Assembly (NCBI RefSeq): GCF_963675165.1
Contig: NC_087377.1
Location: 130,001-194,000, forward strand
Direction: 5' to 3'
DNA from: Halichondria panicea
Lineage: Eukaryota; Porifera; Demospongiae; Suberitida; Halichondriidae
DNA length: 64,000 nucleotides
Below the pieces are notes generated by a model. That model ran no database searches, was not told the origin of the DNA, and worked only from the letters and a program-made list of their open reading frames with translations. Every line of letters begins with the position of its first letter. Within the stretch, counting starts at the first letter, position 1. This document shows positions 56,448-64,000 of this stretch, piece by piece. A program made the translations under genes and the position numbers.

Positions 56448-56835
56448 TATGGTCACCCTCTATAATACAGCCAAGTTAATGGGTCCCAAAGTCTCCATAG
56501 CATGTGTTTGGACCTGTGTTAGCAGACCACCCTCTATAATACAGCCAAGTTAATGGGTCCCAAAGTCTCCATAGCATGTGTTTGGACCTGTGTTAGCAGA
56601 CCACCCTCTATAATACAGCCAGGTTAATGGGTCCCAAAGTCTCCATAGCATGTGTTTGGACCAGGCCACCCTCTATAATACAGCCAGGTTAATGGGCTCC
56701 AAAGTCTCCATAGCATGTGTTTGGACCTGTGTTAGCAGGCCACCCTCTATAATACAGCCAGGTTAATGGGCCCCAAAGTCTCCATAGCATGTGTTTGGAC
56801 CTGTGTTAGCAGGCCACCCTCTATAATACAGCCAC
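56448..56835. repeat. 74-bp tandem repeat in kinase intron (about 5 units)
   Basis: Unit 'ccaccctctataatacagcc' then 'ttaatgggtcccaaagtctc' and 'catagcatgtgtttggacct'. One unit lacks 'cctgtgttagca'. The left copy has a single unit at 1860, so the array expanded after the duplication. Confidence 0.9.
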
Positions 56836-56892
56836 TGTTGGTCTACCCACCACTATACATACACAGGGTAATACTAATAGTAAGGTACTCAC

Positions 56893-56998
56893 AAAGACAT
56901 TAGTGACATGGTTGGTGGTTCCTGTGATCCTGGACACCACCTCACACACTTGCCAGATACTGGGACGCAGCTCAGGGTCAGAGGTCAACAGATACGCT
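56893..56998 (-). CDS. Kinase domain end exon, NAK/AAK1-like (copy D)
   Basis: Between acceptor (cctctttgtag) and donor (gtgagt) the minus strand encodes YLLTSDPELRPSIWQVCEVV then SRITGTTNHVTNVF. This is the conserved end of the NAK kinase domain (Y-L--DP--RP-I-QV). It is missing from copies at 2 and 37.8 kb. Confidence 0.75.
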
Positions 56999-57100
56999 AC
57001 AAAGAGGGGGAGAATCATTAGAGCAATACACTTAGGACTTAAGGCTGGTGTGTGTGTGTGTGTGTGTAAGGGGGTGGGGTGTGGGTGTGTGTACATGTAC

Positions 57101-57226
57101 CTCTCAAGTTGTGCATGCAGGTCTTGTGTGTAGGGGGAGTCTTCAGGAATGCTGTACTGAGCCCTGACTATGGCTAGAGGGTTGTCACCAAATGGAGTAT
57201 CCATGAAGCACAGCTTGAACAGTAGT
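57101..57226 (-). pseudogene. Kinase C-lobe exon, NAK/AAK1-like (copy D)
   Basis: Encodes LFKLCFMDTPFGDNPLAI, then AQYSIPEDSPYTQDLHAQLE to donor gtacat. The exon start has lost about seven bases relative to 2388 (ggcactactg versus gcactgggcgtactactg), breaking phase with upstream exons. No N-lobe or catalytic-loop exon was found between here and the start exon at 58234. Confidence 0.65.
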
Positions 57227-58205
57227 GCCTATGTGTGGGCGGGTGTGTGTTGTGTGAGGATGTGATGATAATATGGGTACCATTACATTCGTCTCATTGA
57301 GAGCTTTCAAATGAGTATTACTAGCAAACGTGTTTCACACATAAAGAGGAAATTTCGCCCCTTTCCTTGTTTCTCAGTAAACATAATCATTGCACAGATC
57401 CTCCCCCTTTTCAGAGAGGTGTCACATTCCACCCCTTTCACAGTAAACAAAGCAATTTGGTAGAATGTCATTGAAAGGTCATGATTAGTGAAAGGTCACC
57501 TCCAATAGTACTGCCACATGTCCATACATGCATGGATAAATAATTACACCATACTGTAGTGTAAAATACCACCACAAATGAAATCTCTGAGCCCATGCCA
57601 GCTATGGTTGCTCAATATTGACCTCCCTCCACCAATAAGGTCTAACACATGGGCAAGCGAACAAAACAATGAACCTCGTGATTATTATCAGTAGCCTACA
57701 ACAGGTGCCGTCTCTACAAAGCATCTCCCCTCACCTCCATCCTTTCATGCATTCATCCATTCTTATCCTATAGCACAGCCACTGGACTGGCACATGCTGG
57801 CAGCAGATCACATTCACGCTGAGTAGGTAATGGCATATGCTAGGCCACATCATAGATAGTGGTATGGCCTCATTTTCAGTGCGGCCTGAGATCGAGGCTA
57901 AAAGATCCCCTTCCTCACACGTTTGTGACTTGTTGCAGTTCACCCACATAGCGTGTCGTGCACAGAGTCATGGAGTATGTTCTCAATCTGAATCAAAATC
58001 AGTGGAAATAATTATAATCATGTGAGCTTAAATGCTTTGTAATATTGAATAACCGTGATTTGAATGGATTGTACAGGCCTTGAAATACAAAAATACGCTC
58101 GCAAAAATAGCATTAATCATCATTTATTTCTAGCTCTACGGTATCATCAACTATTGGATAGAGCTATTGGATGATACTTTATAGTCTAATAAAGGTAGCG
58201 CTCAC
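57227..58205. other. Kinase locus interior without recognised kinase exons
   Basis: 57340-57450 repeats part of the coding-like block seen at 1149-1340. The remainder shows no kinase motifs, so the N-lobe and catalytic loop appear deleted in this copy. 'cggcctgagatcgaggcta' at 57881-57900 resembles the terminus of the palindromic MITE. Confidence 0.4.
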
Positions 58206-58234
58206 CTTTCTCCTGAGTTAGAGTGTTGGTCCAT
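58206..58234 (-). CDS. Presumed first coding exon MDQ(T/H)xDSGE (copy D)
   Basis: Same position, ATG and donor (gtgagcg) as 4022-4050 and 20540-20568; one base differs near the donor (ctcctg versus cccctg). Confidence 0.45.
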
Positions 58235-58411
58235 TTGTGTCCAGTGCACCATGCTAGCTAGTAGAACCACTCCAATGGATGTGCTCTCAGAGTATTAGAA
58301 CTGTAATGAATGCACCACATGGCCAGTGGGTAATGATCGTCAAACCATTAGACAAAATATGTTTCATTTTGTAGATTTGATAAACCTTTACCAGACACGC
58401 TCACACACAAG
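58235..58411. promoter_or_regulatory. Candidate bidirectional promoter (copy D)
   Basis: 177 bp between divergent ATGs, matching 20569-20725. Shares 'gatgtgctctcagagtatta' and 'tttcattttgtagatttga'. Function is inferred. Confidence 0.4.
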
Positions 58412-59349
58412 ATGGAGACGGCTGGTGAGGAAAAGCGTTCACTTGTCCTTCCCTCTAGGAGCTTCCATATGGCTGGATATCGGGTGGATACTCCTCCAAA
58501 AGACCAGCAGCAATGGATCACAAGGCAAAGAGCAGCGCAGCGAGTACAAGTGAGTGGCTAGTCATGATCAAAAGTGGATCACCTAGTATAGTGTATAGGC
58601 TGCTTTAGATGACTGGCATTCAATATCTGCTAATAGATATCATTACTAGTGATCAAACTATACAGCCTCTGTGACAAATGCATCCATTGCTACACATTTG
58701 TTGATCCGTTACTTCATTGCGTACAGTGATGGAGAGCACGAGAGGGGCGGAGTCAGTGACAAGTTGCTATGACAACATATGATGGAGGAGTTACAAGGTG
58801 ACACTGTGGAGTTTGCGTACAACCCATTGGACGTCTTGCAGTGCAAATAAAGGAACACAATTAAGAAATAGTGAGTACTGCCGCGTGCAGAGTGTGACTC
58901 TTTCCCCCACTAGAACTGTGATCTGAGCATGTCATGTGATAGGCCTTGTCTAGAGCTACAGAATGCATCTCTTAGTTTTTATATTGATTGCTTTTTAGTG
59001 AAGTTCTGATCTCCTGAAAGTTGCTTAAATTGTACATTTTATGGGGAAAGCGTTGTGTTAAATCAGGCCTAAGTTTGAGAGCCCCATAACTTGTGTCAGT
59101 CTCCAAGATAATGTGTGTATTTAGTAGTGCTACAAGACTGTACATACACTATCAATTATTGCAGCTCAAGTTGATTTGAAGAAATAAAAATGTTTAAGAT
59201 AATAATTGTTATGGTGGAATTATCTACTAGTGAGTGAGTGGTCTGATTGTTCTCTCACTTGTTAGATTCGTGAGGGTCAGTTGTTCACTCTGTTGGATGC
59301 TGATGATGATCCAGCCATTGGACGTCAGATAAAAATACAATCGACCTAA
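58412..59349 (+). CDS. 73-aa two-exon gene, copy D
   Basis: Exon 1 58412-58549 (METAGEEKRSLVLPSRSFHM, ends RAAQRVQ, donor gtgagt); exon 2 59266-59349 (IREGQLFTLLDADDDPAIGR, ends KIQST, stop). The intron is longer than in copy C because it contains an alternative exon-2-like block at 58720-58900 ending in the same 'gtgagtactgccgcgtgcag' flank. Substitutions against copy C are few. Function unknown. Confidence 0.5.
58720..58900 (+). repeat. Duplicated exon-2-like block in 73-aa gene intron
   Basis: Starts after acceptor-like gcgtacag and ends with 'cccattggacgtcttgcagt' and 'gtgagtactgccgcgtgcag', parallel to 59325-59385. Its upstream part is unlike exon 2. It may be an alternative terminal exon. 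Confidence 0.4.
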
Positions 59350-59499
59350 GAAACAGTGAGTACTGCCGCGTGCAGAGTGTGACTCTTTCCCTGACCAAAC
59401 TTTGATCTCTCTTTCCCTGACCAAACTTTGATCTGAGCATATTCATGTAATAGGCCTTATCTAACAGTGCTTGGAATAGTTATTCGCTGTACTCCCCCC

Positions 59500-61378
59500 T
59501 AGTGTTTACGTTCCCGTGGGTGGGTTCAATTCACTAGCAATAGTTTTGCGTTCCCATGAGTGGGTTCAATTCACTAGCAATAGTTTTGCGTTCCCGTGGG
59601 TGGGTTCAATTCACTAGCAATAGTTTTAAGTTCTCGTGAGTGGTCACTAGCAATAGTTTTGCGTTCCCATGAGTGGGTTCAATTCACTAGCAATAGTTTT
59701 GCATTCCCGTGGGTGGGTTCAATTCACAAGCAATAGTTTTAAGTTCTCGTGAGTGGTCACTAGCAATAGTTTTGCGTTCCCGTGGGTGGGTTCAATTCAC
59801 TAGCAATAGTTTTGCGTTCCCGTGGGTGGGTTCAATTCACTAGCAATAGTTTTAAGTTCCTGTGAGTGGTCACTAGCAATAGTTTTGCGTTCCCGTGGGT
59901 GGGTTCAATTCACTAGCAATAGTTTTGCGTTCCCGTGAGTGGGTTCAATTCACTATCAATAGTTTTGCGTTCCCGTGAGTGGGTTCAATTCACTAGCAAT
60001 AGTTTTACGTTCCCGTGAGTGGGTTCAATTCACTAGCAATAGTTTTACGTTCCCGTGAGTGGGTTCAATTCACTAGCAATAGTTTTAAGTTCTCGTGAGT
60101 GGTCACTAGCAATAGTTTTGCGTTCCCGTGGGTGGGTTCAATTCACTAGCAATAGTTTAGGTTCAATTCACTAGCAATAGTTTTGCGTTCCCGTGAGTGG
60201 GTTCAATTCACTAGCAATAGTTTTGCGTTCCCGTGGGTGGGTTCAATTCACTAGCAATAGTTTTGCGTTCCCGTGGGTGGGTTCAATTCACTAGCAATAG
60301 TTTTGCGTTCCCGTGGGTGGGTTCAATTCACTAGCAATAGTTTTGCGTTCCCGTGGGTGGGTTTAATTCACCAGCAATAGTTTTGCGTTCCCGTGGGTGG
60401 GTTCAATTCACCAGCAATAGTTTTGCGTTCCCGTGAGTGGGTTCAATTCACTAGCAATAGTTTTTCGTTCCCTTGAGTGGGTTCAATTCACCAGCAATAG
60501 TTTTGCGTTCCCGTGGGTGGGTTTAATTCACCAGCAATAGTTTTGCGTTCCCGTGGGTGGGTTCAATTCACTAGCAATAGTTTTGCGTTCCCGTGAGTGG
60601 GTTCAATTCACCAGCAATAGTTTTGCGTTCCCGTGGGTGGGTTCAATTCACCAGCAATAGTTTTGCGTTCCCGTGGGTGGGTTCAATTCACTAGCAATAG
60701 TTTTGCGTTCCCGTGGGTGGGTTCAATTCACTAGCAATAGTTTTGCGTTCCCGTGGGTGGGTTCAATTCACCAGCAATAGTTTTGCGTTCCCGTGGGTGG
60801 GTTCAATTCACCAGCAATAGTTTTGCGTTTCCGTGGGTGGGTTCAATTCACCAGCAATAGTTTTGCGTTCCCGTGGGTGGGTTCAATTCACCAGCAATAG
60901 TTTTGCGTTCCCGTGGGTGGGTTCAATTCACCAGCAATAGTTTTGCGTTCCCGTGGGTGGGTTCAATTCACCAACAATAGTTTTGCGTTCCCGTGGGTGG
61001 GTTCAATTCACCAGCAATAGTTTTGCGTTCCCGTGAGTGGGTTCAATTCACGAGCAATAGTTTTGCGTTCCCGTGAGTGGGTTCAATTCGCTAGCAATAG
61101 TTTTACGTTCCCGTGGGTGGATTCAATTCACTAGCAATAGTTTCAAGTTTCCGTGAGTGGGTTCAATTCACTAGCAATAATTTTGCGTTCCCGTCAGTGG
61201 GTTCAATTCACTAGCAATAGTTTTGCGTTCCCGTGAGTGGGTTCAATTCACTAGCAATAGTTTTAAGTTCCCGTGAGTGGTCACTAGCAATAGTTTTGCG
61301 TTCCCATGAGTGGGTTCAATTCACTAGCAATAGTTTTACGTTCCCGTGAGTGGGTTCAATTCACTAGCAATAGTTTTA
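59500..61378. repeat. 40-bp satellite array, copy D (about 47 units)
   Basis: Same unit as in copies B and C, with variants 'cgtgggtg', 'caccagcaat' and short units ('gagtggtcactagcaat'). A block of near-identical 'cgtgggtgggttcaattcac' units at 60350-61000 suggests recent local amplification. Confidence 0.95.
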
Positions 61379-61600
61379 CGTGTTTTGTAGTTTGTGCTTT
61401 TTGCGCTGTACTCCCCCCTTGCATGTGTGACTGTGTTTTGTAGTTTGTGCTTTTTGCGCTGTACTCCCCCCTTGCATGTGTGACTGTGTTTTGTAGTTTG
61501 TGCTTTTTGCGCTGTACTCCCCCCTTGCATGTGTGACTGTGTTTTGTAGTTTGTGTGCTTTTTGCGCTGTACTCCCCCCTTGCATGTGTGACTGTGTTTA
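61379..61600. repeat. 53-bp satellite array, copy D (4 units)
   Basis: Here the 53-bp array follows the 40-bp array, opposite to copy A where it precedes a single 40-bp unit. Confidence 0.9.
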
Positions 61601-62380
61601 GTCACTAGCAATAGTTTTACGTTCCCATGAGTGGAGGTTCAATAATTCACAACAGCTGCATTGTACCTCCTTGTTTTGTGTTTTTTATGCAAGTGCACTA
61701 AATGCGCCAGCGAAAGCTTAGGTTTTCTGAATGCTTAGAAACAGACCTTTCAAATGATACCATATTTATTTGATATTTGCCAATTTAGTCCCCATGGTCT
61801 GAGGTCTAAAAATAACAAATTCAGGGCCCGGATGAAATATTGGATTGAAACACATCATTTGAAATGTATTTTTCTAAGCTTTCGGAATATTATAAAATTT
61901 TTGACATGGATCAACTGTTATGGCTGTTGAAAGACCCACCTTCCGTTTAATTCGTGAATCTTTCGGCTGTCATAACTTAAATTCTGTGGATCGAAAGTCA
62001 AAAATGTTATGGTTTTCTGAATGCTTAGAAACAGACCTTTTAAATGGTACGGGTGGGTTGGGGTTAGGCTCCCGTGAGTGGACTGAATGCGCCAGCAAAA
62101 GTCTTAGGCTCCCGCGAGTTGGCTGAATGCGCCACGAAAATAACCCCACGAAAATTACCCGCTATATATACGATAGTTGGATGTTTTTTATGCGCTGTAC
62201 TCCCCCCTTGTGTTGTATTTTTTATGTGAGTGCGCTAAATGCGCCAGCGAAAGTCTTAGGCTCTCGCGAGTTGGCTGAATGCACCAGCAAAAGTCTTAGG
62301 CTCTCGCAAGTTGGGCTGAATGCGCTAGCGAACGTCTTAGGCTCTCGCGAGAGGGCTGAATGCACCACGAAAATGACCCG
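61601..62380. repeat. Composite spacer and CpG-rich 40-bp array, copy D
   Basis: Spacer matches 8230-8765 with deletions; about five CpG-rich units at 62070-62370, interrupted by a MITE-end-like stretch 'cacgaaaattacccgctata'. Confidence 0.8.
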
Positions 62381-62499
62381 CTACACGATAGTTGGAATAG
62401 TTAGTATTTTTTATGCACTGTACTCCCCCCTTGCATGTGTGACTGTGTTTTGGGTTAGTTAGTGTTCACTTCTCTATAATTACATACATGCATTAATTT

Positions 62500-62815
62500 G
62501 GGTGACAATTTGTGGGACATTATGATCATTGACGTGTACAATAAATGATGTATATATACTGTGTGTGTGTGCAGGACTGAACACCAGCCCCCGGCATGTA
62601 TCATGAGGGACGCTGTACAGAGATGTTAGGGCAAGTTCCTTTAATTAGATCGAGATATTGTAATTATTTCCTTCTTCCAGGTTGTCGGTCGCTAAATGTG
62701 CTTATAGTTGCCATGGAGATGGAGATGGTAATTGACTGAAGTCATGTACCTACCTCTCGATAGAAGGAAACAAGGATTTGTCAATAATTATAGTACTGTG
62801 ATAAATAAATGTTTT
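62500..62815 (+). other. Conserved 3' exon-like block with polyA signal, copy D
   Basis: Matches 9290-9600 and 13660-13970; has the 2-bp deletion (catgagg). Confidence 0.4.
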
Positions 62816-62994
62816 GTCAACTTCGATTCTCTAAGATCATAATTATTCACAACTATAATTATACTATTGTTCTTGTTCTTACAAAACTTTAAATTATGTT
62901 ACGTTGTTTCATATTAATTATATATTGAGTACAGCAGCCATTCAGTGTTAGGTAGTGCCAGACCATCAAACCATCACCTTGTCCATCCATATAT

Positions 62995-63345
62995 ACACAA
63001 CCATCAACCTACACAGAGAGCATAATTATATGAGAGACTTGCCACACAACATAGCTAGCTACTCATCTGTGTGTATGCTGTTACAGTGGCTCCTCCACAC
63101 ACAATCAACCTACACAGAGAGCATAATTATGAGAACCTACACAGAGAGCATAATTATGAGAGACTTGTCACACAACATAGCTAGCTACTTATCTGTGTGT
63201 ATGCTGTTACAGTGGCTCCTCCACAACTGTCAACCTACACAGAGAGCATGAGAGACTTGTCACACAACATAGCTAGCTACTTATCTGTGTGTATGCTGTT
63301 ACAGCGGGACAACCATCAACCTACACAGAGAGCATGAGAGATACT
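62995..63345. repeat. About 95-bp tandem repeat, copy D (4 units)
   Basis: Same unit as 9812-10365, with 'ataattat' insertions in some units. Confidence 0.85.
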
Positions 63346-64000
63346 GTACACAATGGAGCTACTTATCTTTTGCTGTGAAGAAACAGCGACCTACACACCA
63401 TTGAAGCCAGCCATACTTATCTTGAGTGTCTCCATAGCTGCACACAAGACAATCTACACACACACACTCACCACTAATAAATGATAGTAGTGGGCGTTGA
63501 GATCTGAGCCCCTCCCCCACATCTCCAGTCAAGCCCTGCCCCCTTTCGTATCTGCAATACATTATACAGTGATGAGGTTAGTAATCCTCCCTGGGTCCCA
63601 GAGCAGCATGGCTTGTCTGTACCTGGGGGAGAGAGGAGACACAAAAGCAGTGAGAGAATGAAACACTAGTACAGTGGCTATAGTAGGAGGAGCTGTGTGT
63701 GTGTGCATTGTGGCTGCAAGAGAACAAGCAAATGCATGGTTACATTGAGAGCAGCAGTTCAAACAAAACCATCCACTCCACACAATACAATACCAGCCAA
63801 TCACCACCACAGCTGACAACTATCAGCCTAGTATTATCAATACACACACAATACATAATTATAATACCAGACAACAAAATTACACCCATAGCTGTTTGTG
63901 CTGTGCAGAGAAGAGATGAGAAATTGCCACAACAACAAATCAATTCAACGGCGAACACCACCAATTAATTCAGATCATTATTATAATCATAATACCAGAC
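63346..64000. other. Right flank of duplicated segment
   Basis: Matches 10365-11010 to the window edge. It contains the minus-strand coding-like exon YRQAMLLWDPGRITNLITV at about 63565-63625. The duplication may continue beyond the window. Confidence 0.5.

Overview
The window is eukaryotic. It is AT-rich, with many short GT-AG introns, long (CA)n runs, dense inverted-repeat transposons and large tandem satellites. The protein families (death domain, ZU5, ankyrin, a Numb-associated-kinase relative, KDZ and piggyBac transposases) and the compact introns suggest an early-branching animal, most likely a demosponge such as Amphimedon; that assignment is inference. I see no rRNA, CRISPR array, bacterial operon, reverse transcriptase or integrase.

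Layout. 1-11.2 kb and about 54.2-64.0 kb are two direct copies of one segment. In order it holds ankyrin-repeat exons (-), exons of a NAK/AAK1-like kinase (-), a possible divergent promoter, a 73-aa two-exon gene (+), satellite arrays and a conserved 3' block. Partial copies lie at 12.5-15.0, 19.1-25.3 and 37.7-38.1 kb. No kinase copy is complete. In the left copy a 2,839-bp transposon (4229-7067) with a 9-bp target duplication sits exactly at the start codon of the 73-aa gene and carries a decayed Ulp1/C48 protease. The satellites are a 53-bp unit open in all three minus frames, a 40-bp unit (about 84 copies at 21.7-25.1 kb with higher-order structure) and a second, CpG-rich 40-bp unit.

15.5-17.5 kb is a broken piggyBac transposase. 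27.0-30.8 kb is a many-exon, largely open KDZ transposase. It lies tail to tail with an HMG-box gene (31.3-32.8 kb, -). 33.7-37.4 kb is a nest of small transposons among duplicated death-domain exons. These include a perfect 100-bp palindrome and a 1,245-bp element whose empty site is preserved in the duplicate at 26.45 kb.

39.1-47.9 kb holds the best host gene: a minus-strand, phase-consistent gene encoding DD-DD-ZU5-(UPA-like)-DD, a signalling-scaffold architecture. A 3,454-bp TIR element, a 288-bp foldback and a 191-bp MITE sit in its introns. 48-53 kb is repeat-rich with little coding. Exon boundaries were read by eye from splice consensus and reading frame, so junctions are approximate unless phase agreement is stated.
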